In this document: in pieces, positions 1 through 8,066 of the stretch
Layout of the letters: each line of letters opens with the position of its first letter
Numbering within the stretch: position 1 is the first letter of the stretch
Source: Anaeropeptidivorans aminofermentans
GTDB taxonomy: Bacteria > Bacillota > Clostridia > Lachnospirales > UBA5962
Assembly: GCF_940670685.1 (NCBI RefSeq)
Contig: NZ_OW711693.1
Location: forward strand, 3,162,001-3,226,000
Length of the DNA stretch: 64,000 bases
Direction: 5' to 3'
Program-made: the position numbers and the translations under genes
The notes under the pieces: generated by a model
Seen by the model: only the letters and a program-made list of their open reading frames with translations
Databases searched by the model: none
Told to the model about the DNA's origin: nothing

Positions 1-527
1 ACACCTTTAAATAAATCCTCGGCACCAATAGGGATTTCAACAGGAACCGCATTGGCTCCAAGTCTTTCTTTTATCATGGAAACCACGTTATAAAAATCGG
101 CGCCCATAATATCCATCTTATTTACAAATGCCATTCTTGGCACATGATATTTATCGGCTTGACGCCAAACTGTTTCAGACTGAGGCTCAACGCCGCCTTT
201 GGCGCAGAAAACACCTACGGCACCATCAAGCACTCTTAAGGATCTTTCTACCTCTACTGTAAAGTCAACGTGTCCCGGCGTATCAATTATATTAATTCTG
301 TTGTTCTCCCACTGTGTTGTAGTGGCAGCAGATGTAATGGTAATTCCTCTCTCCTGCTCTTGTTCCATCCAGTCCATAGTGGCTGTACCCTCATGGGTAT
401 CGCCGATTTTATAAGTACGGCCTGTATAGTACAATATACGTTCAGTAAGAGTCGTTTTACCTGCATCGATATGCGCCATAATCCCGATATTACGTGTTTT
501 TTCCAGTGGGAAAGCTCTACCTGACAC
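1..527 (-). CDS. fusA: Elongation factor G, N-terminal part (runs off the window)
   Basis: Translational GTPase that drives ribosome translocation in the cytoplasm. Reading leftward from a GTG codon gives a start [14 protein letters not shown], then the G1 loop AHIDAGKTT, the switch region with [10 protein letters not shown], the G3 motif DTPGHVDF and the G4 motif NKMD, all in the order expected for EF-G. About 175 residues are visible; the rest lies beyond base 1. The GTG is chosen because AGGAGGAG sits six bases upstream (533-540). It is the third gene of a rpsL-rpsG-fusA string on the same strand, the usual str operon order, 97 bases after rpsG. Confidence 0.97.
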   Translation of the reverse strand, partial: MSGRAFPLEKTRNIGIMAHIDAGKTTLTERILYYTGRTYKIGDTHEGTATMDWMEQEQERGITITSAATTTQWENNRINIIDTPGHVDFTVEVERSLRVLDGAVGVFCAKGGVEPQSETVWRQADKYHVPRMAFVNKMDIMGADFYNVVSMIKERLGANAVPVEIPIGAEDLFKG

Positions 528-624
528 AATTACTCCTCCTTCATAAACTTAGGCCTTTAAAGAAAAATTCCTTTAAAGGTCACTAAAACTTCTTTATACG
601 AATTTTATTTTAAATCCGTATATA

Positions 625-1095
625 TTACCATTTATAATGGCTGAATGCCCTGTTGGCTTCTGCCATCTTATGCACTTCTTCTTTTTTCTTAACGGAACCG
701 CCTGTTGAATTTAAAGCGTCTAATATTTCATTAGCAAGACGGTCTTCCATCTTTCTTTCGCTTCTTCTTCTTGAGTAGGTCACAAGCCATCTAAGGCCTA
801 ATGCCTGCCTTCTTTCAGGGCGGATTTCCATAGGAACCTGATATGTTGCACCGCCTACACGTCTCGCTTTAACCTCGAGAACGGGCATGATGTTATTGAG
901 CGCTTCTTCGAAAGACTCTAAAGCATCGGCGCCTCTTTTATCAGCTACCTGACTAAATGCGTTATATACGATTTTCTGAGCAACGCCTTTTTTGCCGTCC
1001 AGCATAATTGAGTTTATAAGCTTTGTAACAACTTTAGAATTGTACAAAGGATCCGGCAAAACGTCTCTTTTGGGTACATGTCCTTTTCTTGGCAC
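625..1095 (-). CDS. rpsG: Ribosomal protein uS7
   Basis: Small-subunit protein that nucleates folding of the 16S rRNA 3' domain and lines the E site. The product starts with [15 protein letters not shown] and ends RAFSHYKW; at 156 residues it has the normal family length. A longer reading from 1116 is possible, but GTG at 1095 has AAGGAGGG nine bases upstream and gives the canonical N-terminus. It lies between rpsL and fusA and is presumably co-transcribed from the promoter upstream of rpsL. Confidence 0.98.
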   Translation of the reverse strand: MPRKGHVPKRDVLPDPLYNSKVVTKLINSIMLDGKKGVAQKIVYNAFSQVADKRGADALESFEEALNNIMPVLEVKARRVGGATYQVPMEIRPERRQALGLRWLVTYSRRRSERKMEDRLANEILDALNSTGGSVKKKEEVHKMAEANRAFSHYKW

Positions 1096-1246
1096 GTTAC
1101 TTCCCTCCTTAATCAAAATAATTCTATCAAAGGTACTCGCAAAGGTTAAACCCTCACGTTCATGCCTAATACTTTATATAATCATTCTTTCGGCAGATTG
1201 TAAAATATTAAGCAAGTGAAAGCTTTAAGCACTAAGGGCAAAAAGC

Positions 1247-1660
1247 CTATTTTTTACCGCGCTTAGCGCCGTATTTGGAACGAGCCTGTTTTCTCTTGGC
1301 AACACCTGCAGTATCAAGAGTTCCGCGAACGATGTGATAACGCACACCGGGAACGTCTTTAACCCTACCGCCTCTGATAAGAACAACGCTATGCTCCTGA
1401 AGGTTGTGGCCTTCGCCTGGGATATAAGCTGTTACTTCCATACCGTTTGAAAGACGTACCCTTGCAATTTTACGTAATGCAGAGTTAGGCTTTTTAGGTG
1501 TAGCTGTTTTAACAGCCGTACAAACTCCTCTTTTCTGAGGGCTGTGTGCGTCAGTCATTCTTTTTCTTAAAGTGTTTAAGTTTTTCTGAAGAGCTGGCGC
1601 AGTTGACTTGCGTTTGTTAACTTGTCTGCCTTTTCTTACCAACTGGTTAAATGTCGGCAT
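1247..1660 (-). CDS. rpsL: Ribosomal protein uS12
   Basis: Decoding-centre protein of the 30S subunit. The 137-residue product starts [12 protein letters not shown] and ends KYGAKRGKK. The two loops associated with streptomycin resistance carry the usual lysines ([11 protein letters not shown] and [13 protein letters not shown]), so no classical resistance substitution is visible. ATG start with a GGAGG-type site just upstream. It is the first gene of the str operon here; the 151-base gap to rpsG holds no other gene. Confidence 0.98.
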   Translation of the reverse strand: MPTFNQLVRKGRQVNKRKSTAPALQKNLNTLRKRMTDAHSPQKRGVCTAVKTATPKKPNSALRKIARVRLSNGMEVTAYIPGEGHNLQEHSVVLIRGGRVKDVPGVRYHIVRGTLDTAGVAKRKQARSKYGAKRGKK

Positions 1661-1808
1661 ATTGCACCTCCTTAATTTTACAATTGAGCTGCCTTCGGGG
1701 CATTCTGTTCTGCTCCCTTCAGCGCTCTATCTGCCTAAGATATATTTTTTGCTGATGTCCTTATTTTTGGCAGATTAAAAAAACTGCCTAAATTCGGCAT
1801 ACTATAAA

Positions 1809-1837
1809 ATTATAATCCTGAGATTTCATTTTGTCAA
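1809..1837 (-). promoter_or_regulatory. Promoter of the str operon
   Basis: On the minus strand TTGACA (1832-1837) and TATAAT (1809-1814) are separated by 17 bases, a perfect housekeeping-sigma promoter about 150 bases upstream of rpsL. The rest of the 1661-2170 gap holds the F1 repeat copy 1 and a terminator. Confidence 0.85.
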
Positions 1838-1959
1838 TATTTTTTTAATTTATAATGAAACCAATAAATTCAAGTATTTGCCTATACTAAAAAGATAAAA
1901 ATAAAAATCAGACGGCTAAAAATATCCTTTCCATATTAAATCATTGTTATGAGAATGTT

Positions 1960-2098
1960 TATAGTAAATTTAAAGTTAAATAGTAGCAAAACCGTATATT
2001 CACGAAGGCTCAAAAATGTACCGTTTCCGAAGGAAATCCGTGTTTTTGAGCCTGCCGGGAATAGGTTTTTGCTGCTTCTTTATGATAAATTTACTATA
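1960..2098. repeat. F1 repeat copy 1 (near-complete reference copy)
   Basis: 139 bp bounded by TATAGTAAATTT and AAATTTACTATA, with inner arms GTAGCAAAACC / GGTTTTTGCTGC and a central GGCTCAAAAA / TTTTTGAGCC pair, so the whole element can fold into one long imperfect hairpin. Closely matched by the copies at 11767, 56167, 61587 and 62334. Confidence 0.9.
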
Positions 2099-2134
2099 TT
2101 TCCATTTTTACAATGGATAAAAGGTTAAAACCGC

Positions 2135-2168
2135 AAAAAAAGCATGGGGGTCACCCCATGCTTTTTTA
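2135..2168. terminator. Bidirectional intrinsic terminator
   Basis: AGCATGGGG / CCCCATGCT stem with a four-base loop, flanked by seven A on the left and six T on the right. It ends the holin-like gene on the minus strand. Confidence 0.85.
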
Positions 2169-2170
2169 TA

Positions 2171-2437
2171 TTATCTTTCTTCCTTTATTCCTTCAATCAC
2201 ATTTTTCTGTGAGCTATATAAGCCGCTGGCGGAAAGCCCTGCGATTATTCCGTTAAATATACCGAGCCTTATATCCTCGGGTACAATAAGTATGGAAAGT
2301 AAAATTCCTATGGCAATATTTAAAATAGGAATATATTTTACATTTATGCCAAGGCCCTTTGCAATTTGGGCAATTCCCATAATAATGCCTACTTGGACGG
2401 CCATTCCCGTCATATCTGAAATAGTATTGATACTCAT
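2171..2437 (-). CDS. Small phage-holin-like membrane protein
   Basis: 88 residues with two or three hydrophobic segments (about 10-25, 33-52 and 58-75) and a charged tail ending KEER. The pattern IAQIAKGLG followed by IPILNIAIG resembles small holins of the A118 type, which make membrane pores for endolysin release. No endolysin or structural phage gene is nearby, so it looks like a prophage left-over or a domesticated gene. A GAAAGGAATG site precedes the ATG. The assignment rests on size, topology and motif resemblance only. Confidence 0.6.
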   Translation of the reverse strand: MSINTISDMTGMAVQVGIIMGIAQIAKGLGINVKYIPILNIAIGILLSILIVPEDIRLGIFNGIIAGLSASGLYSSQKNVIEGIKEER

Positions 2438-2488
2438 AAAATATCATTCCTTTCAATAAGATTTGGATTGCAGAACAATCTAAACGAT

Positions 2489-2754
2489 TATAGTAAATTT
2501 AAAGTTAATACCGTAATAAAACCCTATATTTACTTTGACTCATAAATGTATCATTTACAGAGGAAATCCATGTTTTTGAGCCTATCGTAATATACCTTAA
2601 ACAGGGTAACAAAAAGCGTATATTTTGAATGGCTTCATTTAAACGCTTCTACAGATGAAGCCATTTATAAAGAATAGTTTTTTGTTACTGCCTTAAAGCT
2701 ATATTACTATATTAGTGAATCGGTTTTATTACATCTTTACAGAAAATTTACTAT
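2489..2754. repeat. F1 repeat copy 2, composite with a nested second unit
   Basis: Starts TATAGTAAATTT and ends AAATTTACTAT like copy 1, but is 266 bp. Between about 2595 and 2695 it carries the core of the other F1 subtype (TAACAAAAA...TTTTTTGTTA around a GGCTTCAT / ATGAAGCC hairpin), suggesting one element landed inside another. Confidence 0.8.
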
Positions 2755-2854
2755 GTGCCCTAAGTTCACAGAACATTTCTGAACCATATCCTCCCTGTTT
2801 TCTAAGTTCGTGTTCATCATTAATAATAAAGTAAGCTTTTAACAGCTCACCGCC
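2729..2854 (-). pseudogene. Possible gene remnant joined to the F1 repeat
   Basis: After a TAG at 2855-2857, an open frame without any ATG, GTG or TTG near its beginning reads GELLKAYFIINDEHEL, then GGYGSEMFCELRAHSKF, and stops at 2729 inside F1 copy 2. The composition looks protein-like and it lies between the two prophage-like genes. It may be the tail of a decayed phage gene whose end was replaced by the repeat. No family recognised; it could also be chance. Confidence 0.25.
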
Positions 2855-2935
2855 CTAAAGAAATCATCTTCCTTATATATATATTATTAAAGGGGGAATT
2901 AAATTGATGTATTTATTGAAATAATTATATATTTT

Positions 2936-3379
2936 TTAAATCCCGTCGGCCCATTGAATCATCTTTGTTATTGCCGCATCGTGATGCCTGAAGCAGGTGG
3001 CTCTGCTCATATAAGTCCTCATGGGAATAATATCCCATTTTAAGCCTAAAATGTATCTTGCTTCTATTACTTTTCTTTCTTCCTCTGTAAGCATGTCCAT
3101 AAGGCTTGTAATCTTTTTTTGAGCAGAATATATTTCTTCCACGTTTTCAAAAAGCTTATTAAGGCGTTTTTCATATTCTTCCGTTATTTTAACGGCCTTT
3201 TCGTAGGTTTCGTCTTTAAATCTGTTTCCCGATGGAAGCCCCGAAGGATTATATGCCTTTGCCTCTCTTATGGAATTTACGGATTCTTTTATAAGCTTTA
3301 TTTCTTCTTGGAGCCTATATACTGTCTTCGTCATGTTTTTATAATTGATAAGCATGTCCTTCATTTCTTCAAAAGTCAT
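2936..3379 (-). CDS. Phage-type sigma-70 region 4-like regulator
   Basis: 147 residues. The N-terminal two thirds is a charged coiled coil (LQEEIKLIKESVNSIREA). The end, LTEEERKVIEARYILGLKWDII followed after a few residues by SRATCFRHHDAAITKM, has the shape of a sigma region 4 helix-turn-helix as in the ArpU/RinA-like late regulators of Bacillota phages. The ATG at 3379 has AGGAGG six bases upstream and is preferred to a longer reading from 3463. With the holin-like gene it suggests a decayed prophage. Its target is unknown. Confidence 0.6.
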   Translation of the reverse strand: MTFEEMKDMLINYKNMTKTVYRLQEEIKLIKESVNSIREAKAYNPSGLPSGNRFKDETYEKAVKITEEYEKRLNKLFENVEEIYSAQKKITSLMDMLTEEERKVIEARYILGLKWDIIPMRTYMSRATCFRHHDAAITKMIQWADGI

Positions 3380-3593
3380 CTTTATCCTCCTTTTATTGTC
3401 CATTCGGCAACATATCGTTATATTTGTTTCTTGTATTATCTCATGTTGTATGTTTATTGTCAACTTATTTTAAATAATATTATATATTTGGCAATATAGG
3501 TTTTGATATTGCATAAAAGCTTTTAAAATAAGACATATGCCCGTAAATAGTGTATAATTTCTATTTACATATAATATTCTCCAGAAGAAGCAA

Positions 3594-3622
3594 TTGACAA
3601 AAAAGGGATATTAAATTACTAT
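3594..3622 (+). promoter_or_regulatory. Promoter of the ArsR-type regulator
   Basis: TTGACA at 3594-3599, 17-base spacer, TACTAT at 3617-3622, about 34 bases ahead of the regulator's start. Confidence 0.7.
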
Positions 3623-3655
3623 ATCTGAATATAAGAATATAAGGTGATGATATTT

Positions 3656-3940
3656 ATGAGTTCAAACCTGGACAAATATGAAAAAAAAGCTGAAATGCTG
3701 AAAGCTCTTGCCCATCCCCTCCGCCTCAGAATATTAGAAGAGCTGTGTGTAAACAATACGAATGTGACGGCGCTCTATACAAAGCTTAATGTTCCCCAGT
3801 CTTCCGTATCAAGACATCTTGCCGTTTTAAGGCATGCAGGAATCGTTTCCGGGGAGCGGAACGGCCTTGAGGTGGATTACTGCTTAGATTGCGCCAGAAT
3901 GGACGATTTTATCAAGGTTCTCATAAACAGCAATAAATAA
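3656..3940 (+). CDS. ArsR-family winged-helix repressor
   Basis: 94 residues. LKALAHPLRLRILEELC is the typical ArsR N-terminal helix; VPQSSVSRHLAVLRHAGIVSGER is the recognition helix and wing. No CxC metal site of the ArsR/SmtB type is seen; the only cysteines are in ELC and in DYCLDCARM near the end, which could sense thiols or metals. ATG at 3656 has AAGGTGAT seven bases upstream. It precedes a TlpA-CcdA redox pair, separated by an F1 repeat; control of that pair is a guess from position. Confidence 0.85.
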   Translation: MSSNLDKYEKKAEMLKALAHPLRLRILEELCVNNTNVTALYTKLNVPQSSVSRHLAVLRHAGIVSGERNGLEVDYCLDCARMDDFIKVLINSNK

Positions 3941-3970
3941 TAAAGGGCATAAATGCGAACTTCTAACATG

Positions 3971-4104
3971 TATAGTAAATTTAAAATTAAACAGGAACAA
4001 AACCGTATATTCACAAGGGCTCAAAATGTACTGTTCTAAAGAACTCCGTGTTTTTGAGCCTATAGGGAATCGGTTTTTCTTACTTCTTTACAAAAATTTG
4101 CTAT
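3971..4104. repeat. F1 repeat copy 3
   Basis: 134 bp, TATAGTAAATTT to AAATTTGCTAT, central GGGCTCAAAA / TTTTTGAGCC pair. Lies between the ArsR gene and the TlpA-like gene. Confidence 0.85.
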
Positions 4105-4238
4105 TTCATAAAACCTATAAAAGGTACTATATCCTGTAAACCTTTTTAGCAATCAAGCTCCTTTAATTTAACGCAAATGGAAACCTTCGGCTTAATATTT
4201 CTTTGCAAGAGCGGCGTTTCAAAGAAAGGATGTTTTTA

Positions 4239-4847
4239 TTGAAGAAAATAATATATTTAGTTTTATCCCTTTCCATGGTATTGCTATTTGCTTCCTGCAG
4301 TTCCTCTGATGGAAATGAAAGCAGTACGCAAAGCACCTCTCCGCCATCAGAAGAGGCCTCTGAATCCCCTTCTGCCGAGCCTTCCGAAGATGCTTCGGAA
4401 AGTGCAACCACCTTAGCCGATTTGCCTCCTGTACCTGATTTTGAGCTTACATCAATGGACGGTGAAACTTATACGCTTTCCGATTACACAGGTAAAACCG
4501 TGGTGCTTAACTTCTGGGCCAGCTGGTGCCCTCCCTGTAAGGCAGAAATGCCGGATTTTCAAGAGCTTCATGACAATTATGCAGAAGAAGACGTTGTCAT
4601 TTTGATGCTGAATCAAACTTTTGGAAGAGAAACAAAGGCAGACGCCGATAAATTCATAGAAGAAAATGAATATACCTTTCCTGTTCTTTACGACTACGGC
4701 GAAGTGGGATATTCCATATTTGGAGTTCAGAGCTACCCTACAACCGTTGTTATTAACAGCGAAGGTTATCTTTCAGGTTTTGTAATCGGAATGACCGACT
4801 ATGATGCCGTAGTAAAGCTAATAGAGGAGGCTCAGGGCGATGCTTAA
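4239..4847 (+). CDS. TlpA/ResA-like thioredoxin lipoprotein
   Basis: Membrane-anchored extracytoplasmic thiol-disulfide reductase. A TTG start at 4239 (AAGGA eight bases upstream) gives KKIIYLVLSLSMVLLFASC, a lipoprotein signal with lipobox FASC. A Ser/Glu-rich linker follows to about residue 55, then a thioredoxin fold with the active site ASWCPPCKAEMPDF and the cis-proline segment SYPTTVV. About 202 residues. An ATG at 4230 in the same frame is an alternative start. It overlaps ccdA by eight bases, so CcdA presumably supplies its electrons from cytoplasmic thioredoxin. Confidence 0.9.
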   Translation: MKKIIYLVLSLSMVLLFASCSSSDGNESSTQSTSPPSEEASESPSAEPSEDASESATTLADLPPVPDFELTSMDGETYTLSDYTGKTVVLNFWASWCPPCKAEMPDFQELHDNYAEEDVVILMLNQTFGRETKADADKFIEENEYTFPVLYDYGEVGYSIFGVQSYPTTVVINSEGYLSGFVIGMTDYDAVVKLIEEAQGDA

Positions 4848-5544
4848 CCAAATAGCCCCCGAAATGACTTTATCTCTCGTAGCTCTGGTTTTTTCAGAGG
4901 GTTTTTTAGCCTTCCTCTCTCCTTGTATATTGCCGATGCTTCCCGTATATCTTATGTATCTTTGCGGCGGAAATAGCGTCGATTCCAACAAGAAAAAACT
5001 GATTATCAACACCTTAGGCTTTATTGCAGGCTTTGCCGTAATATTTGTACTGCTCGGTGCCGCCGCTTCAGGCATAGGGAGCCTTTTAAGCGCTCACAGA
5101 AATGCCCTTTCAAAAATAGGCGGCGTAATCATGATTTTATTCGGCCTCAATTACATAGGTCTCCTGAAAATTCCTTTTCTGAATAAGGTAACTTCCTTAG
5201 AGGCAAACACCAGTAATTTGAATTTCTTTTCAAGCGCAGTATTCGGCGCCGCCTTTTCCGTAGGCTGGACCCCTTGCCTTGGGGCATTCCTTGGGGCCGC
5301 CCTCCTTATGGCCTCCAATACTTCCACATTATACGCAGGGATTTTTCTTCTCTTTGTATTTTCTGTAGGCCTGGGAATCCCCTTTTTACTTACAGCCTTA
5401 TTATGGAATAAACTCCAAGGGGCTATGGGATTTATAAAAAGAAATTTCAAGACCATAAAAATTATCTCCGGAGGTCTTTTGATATTTATAGGGCTCTTAA
5501 TGGTATTGGATTTATTTAATGCGTATCTGAACTTCTTTTCCTAA
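4840..5544 (+). CDS. ccdA: CcdA-type thiol:disulfide transporter
   Basis: Polytopic membrane protein (234 residues, about six helices) that carries reducing equivalents across the membrane. The redox cysteines are in FLSPCILPMLPVY near residue 29 and GWTPCLGAFLG in the middle, as in the CcdA/DsbD core. Translationally coupled to the preceding TlpA-like gene and followed by an intrinsic terminator, so the two form a compact two-gene unit for extracytoplasmic disulfide reduction. Confidence 0.92.
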   Translation: MLNQIAPEMTLSLVALVFSEGFLAFLSPCILPMLPVYLMYLCGGNSVDSNKKKLIINTLGFIAGFAVIFVLLGAAASGIGSLLSAHRNALSKIGGVIMILFGLNYIGLLKIPFLNKVTSLEANTSNLNFFSSAVFGAAFSVGWTPCLGAFLGAALLMASNTSTLYAGIFLLFVFSVGLGIPFLLTALLWNKLQGAMGFIKRNFKTIKIISGGLLIFIGLLMVLDLFNAYLNFFS

Positions 5545-5554
5545 AAGATATTTT

Positions 5555-5585
5555 AAGGCCGAAGGTATATGCCTTCGGCCTTTTA
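5555..5585 (+). terminator. Terminator of the tlpA-ccdA unit
   Basis: AAGGCCGAAGG / CCTTCGGCCTT stem with a short loop, followed by TTTTATTTCTTTC. Confidence 0.9.
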
Positions 5586-5602
5586 TTTCTTTCAATTAAT
5601 CT

Positions 5603-5640
5603 TATAGTAAATAAAGACAAAAATGTCTTTATTTACTATA
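5603..5640. repeat. Perfect 17-bp palindrome with F1 ends
   Basis: TATAGTAAATAAAGACA, four A, then its exact complement. The tips match the F1 termini, so this may be a minimal derivative made of little more than the two ends. Confidence 0.7.
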
Positions 5641-5665
5641 CATAGATATTTTCTTAAAAACTATT

Positions 5666-5800
5666 TATAGTAAATTTCTTATAAAGAGCAACAAAAACCG
5701 ATTCGCTTCAACTAAAAAACGTGGATTTCCTTTGGAAACAGTATATTTTTGAACGATCGTGAATATACGGTTTTATTACTGTTTCACTAAACTTACTATA
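5666..5800. repeat. F1 repeat copy 4 (reverse orientation)
   Basis: 135 bp, TATAGTAAATTT to TTACTATA; inner sequence matches the complement of copy 1 (GGATTTCCTTTGGAAACAG). The remaining 5801-5993 stretch is AT-rich with nothing recognised. Confidence 0.85.
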
Positions 5801-5993
5801 CTCCTCATCTTTGTATATCTTCACAATTTTTTATGTTTATATAGATGAATCCGTAATAATTTTATTAACTCTTAGCTTTATGGGGCAAAAAAACGAAAAT
5901 ATTCTGTATGCCCAATGGAATAATTTTATATAATTTAAACAGAATATCTATGTTTCATTAATTTTTTCGGTAAATTCTATTCAAAATTCAAAG

Positions 5994-6022
5994 TTGATTA
6001 ATAATGCCCCTTATGGTATACT
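5994..6022 (+). promoter_or_regulatory. Promoter of the leader peptide - sulfhydrylase transcript
   Basis: TTGATT at 5994-5999, 17-base spacer, TATACT at 6017-6022. Transcription would begin near 6029 and make a leader RNA of over 400 bases before the sulfhydrylase gene. Confidence 0.65.
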
Positions 6023-6111
6023 ATTAAAAATTTCAGAAGAAACTTTGATTTATAAACTTTATACTTAAATTCTGATTACTTATTTTCAAAATCTCTTTAG
6101 GAGGAAGCTTC

Positions 6112-6255
6112 ATGCAGAATAACAATGTTATTTTCAAAAGCATAATGCCTATGTATATGCACATGTGTATGCCCATGTGCTGGTTTTGCTATACAGAAAA
6201 TAACAATATGCATGCTTCTTCATATACCTCTAAAAGGGTTGAAAACGCAATATAA
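6112..6255 (+). CDS. Met/Cys-rich leader peptide (47 residues)
   Basis: Short gene with a strong AGGAGG site (6099-6104) and ATG at 6112. Residues 11-27 read IMPMYMHMCMPMCWFCY: six methionines at every second position from 12 to 22, plus cysteines at 19, 23 and 26. Eight Met and three Cys occur in 47 residues. It is followed 40 bases later by a perfect terminator hairpin and then by the O-acetylhomoserine sulfhydrylase gene, the enzyme that makes homocysteine or methionine precursors. The arrangement matches leader-peptide attenuation, where stalling at Met or Cys codons would change RNA folding. Alternative: a small metal-binding peptide. Not resembling any annotated family I know. Confidence 0.7.
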   Translation: MQNNNVIFKSIMPMYMHMCMPMCWFCYTENNNMHASSYTSKRVENAI

Positions 6256-6295
6256 ATTTTAAGATTTCATGTAATTTAATCTTAATACCTTTATA

Positions 6296-6327
6296 TGGCA
6301 GGGAGCGATGCTCCCTGCCATTTTTTT
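6296..6327 (+). terminator. Attenuator-type terminator before the sulfhydrylase
   Basis: Perfect 11-bp stem TGGCAGGGAGC / GCTCCCTGCCA with loop GAT and seven T. It sits between the leader peptide stop (6255) and the sulfhydrylase start (6456), so it must be bypassed for expression. A second small hairpin AAGGCCC / GGGCCTT follows at 6334-6349. No T-box (AGGGTGGNACC) or SAM riboswitch core was seen. Confidence 0.85.
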
Positions 6328-6373
6328 AAGAGCAAGGCCCGAGGGCCTTATATAAATCTTTCCTCTATACAAA

Positions 6374-6425
6374 TATAGTAAATTAACTTTAAAATTTAAG
6401 AACCCTATTCTAAAGTTAAATAAGT
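6374..6425. repeat. F1 remnant
   Basis: TATAGTAAATTAACTTTAAA followed by AAAGTTAAATAAGTATATA: two F1-like tips with almost no interior, directly upstream of the sulfhydrylase. Confidence 0.5.
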
Positions 6426-6455
6426 ATATACTCTGATTCAAGAAAGGATGATATT

Positions 6456-7745
6456 ATGAGCAATAACGAGAAAAAAGGCTATCGTTTTGAAACTATACAG
6501 GTACACGCAGGGCAGGAAAGCCCCGATCCTGCGACAGGGGCAAGGGCTGTTCCAATTTACCAGACTACGTCTTATGTTTTTGATAACTGTGACCATGCAG
6601 CGGCTCGTTTTGGTCTTGCCGACGCCGGAAATATTTACGGAAGGCTTACGAATCCCACACAGGGTGTGTTTGAAGAGCGTATTGCCGCTTTAGAAGGCGG
6701 TGTTGCCGCCCTTGCGCTTTCAAGCGGAGCAGCGGCAGTTACTTATACAATTCAGGCCCTTGCAAAAGCAGGAGATCATATCGTTTCTCAAAAGACCATT
6801 TACGGCGGTTCCTACAATCTTTTTGCCCATACATTCCCCCAGTATGGAATTACTACTACCTTTGTAGATATACACAATGAAAGCGAAGTAAAAGAAGCCG
6901 TTAAGGAAAATACAAAGCTTATCTTCATAGAAACCTTAGGAAACCCCAACTCCGACGTTTCAGACATAGAAAATTTAGCTAAAATTGCCCATGATAATAA
7001 AATTCCCCTCGTTATAGACAATACCTTCGGTACCCCTTATCTGATACGCCCCATAGAATACGGCGCCGACATCGTAATTCATTCCGCTACAAAATTCCTC
7101 GGCGGCCATGGAACAACTCTCGGCGGTGTTATCGTAGACAGCGGAAAATTTGACTGGGAGGCCTCCGGGAAATTCCCTGCATTAACAGAGCCTAACCCAA
7201 GCTACCATGGTGTAAGCTTTACGAAAGCCGTAGGCCCTGCCGCCTTCGCAACTTATATCCGCGCCATTATCCTTAGAGATATGGGAGCTACTTTATCTCC
7301 TTTCCACGCCTTTTTATTCCTCCAAGGCCTCGAAACCCTTTCCTTAAGAGTAGAACGCCACGTTGAAAATGCCCTTAAAGTAGTTGATTACCTTAAGAAC
7401 CATCCTAAGGTTGCAAAGGTAAACCATCCTTCTCTAAAAGAAGACCCTACTCACGAGCTTTATAATAAGTATTTCCCTAACGGCGGCGGCTCCATATTTA
7501 CCTTTGAAATAAAAGGCGGTGCGGAGGAAGCAAAGAACTTTATTGATAAGCTTAAGCTTTTCTCCTTGCTTGCAAACGTTGCAGACGTTAAGTCTCTTGT
7601 AATCCACCCTGCTTCTACCACTCATTCCCAGATGAATGAAAAAGAGCTTGAAGCCTCCGGTATTAAGCCCAATACCATCCGTTTCTCCATCGGTATAGAG
7701 CATATAGACGATATCTTAAATGATATAGAGCAGGCCTTTGAATAA
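6456..7745 (+). CDS. metY: O-acetylhomoserine sulfhydrylase (PLP enzyme)
   Basis: Cytoplasmic enzyme that replaces the acetyl group of O-acetylhomoserine with sulfide (or methanethiol) to give homocysteine or methionine. The 429-residue product has the Cys/Met-metabolism PLP fold: ETIQVHAGQ at the start, QTTSYVFD, IYGRLTNPTQ, the glycine-rich SSGAAAVTY, the PLP lysine in HSATKFLGGHGT and HPASTTHSQM near the end. Length and the NP(T)Q.VFE pattern fit OAH sulfhydrylase better than cystathionine gamma-synthase. AAAGGATG precedes ATG. Expression is probably governed by the Met/Cys leader upstream. A weak hairpin at about 7766-7796 may end the transcript. Confidence 0.92.
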   Translation: MSNNEKKGYRFETIQVHAGQESPDPATGARAVPIYQTTSYVFDNCDHAAARFGLADAGNIYGRLTNPTQGVFEERIAALEGGVAALALSSGAAAVTYTIQALAKAGDHIVSQKTIYGGSYNLFAHTFPQYGITTTFVDIHNESEVKEAVKENTKLIFIETLGNPNSDVSDIENLAKIAHDNKIPLVIDNTFGTPYLIRPIEYGADIVIHSATKFLGGHGTTLGGVIVDSGKFDWEASGKFPALTEPNPSYHGVSFTKAVGPAAFATYIRAIILRDMGATLSPFHAFLFLQGLETLSLRVERHVENALKVVDYLKNHPKVAKVNHPSLKEDPTHELYNKYFPNGGGSIFTFEIKGGAEEAKNFIDKLKLFSLLANVADVKSLVIHPASTTHSQMNEKELEASGIKPNTIRFSIGIEHIDDILNDIEQAFE

Positions 7746-7865
7746 GCTTATATTAAATAAAAGCATCAATCCGGAAGCATTTTATTCGGATTGCATCTTT
7801 TAGATAAACATATCGGGAAAAGGATTTCTTCTTTTCCTATCCTATTTAAGTCAATTTAAGTTCAT

Positions 7866-7915
7866 CCCGCTTGCAAAGGATTCATAAGGTTACACTTATA
7901 TCCTTTGCAGGCGGG
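7866..7915. repeat. Isolated long hairpin
   Basis: CCCGCTTGCAAAGGAT at 7866-7881 pairs with 7900-7915 (16 pairs, one of them G-U in RNA), 18-base loop, no T-run. It lies 120 bases after metY. Not F1 or F2. Confidence 0.6.
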
Positions 7916-8066
7916 CCATATCCTTCATGTCTGAATATAATGGCTGTACTTATAAACATTCTATTACCGCATCTCTTTTACTTACTGACCTAATTTGATT
8001 TATGCCTATTCTTAGTGTATAAGCAAACTTGAAAAATGAAATACGCATAAGTTTCTAAATCTTTTT

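Noticed and set aside
6029-6455. T-box or SAM riboswitch before metY
   Set aside because: No AGGGTGGNACC T-box sequence and no recognisable SAM-I core; the strong short gene plus terminator explains the leader better.
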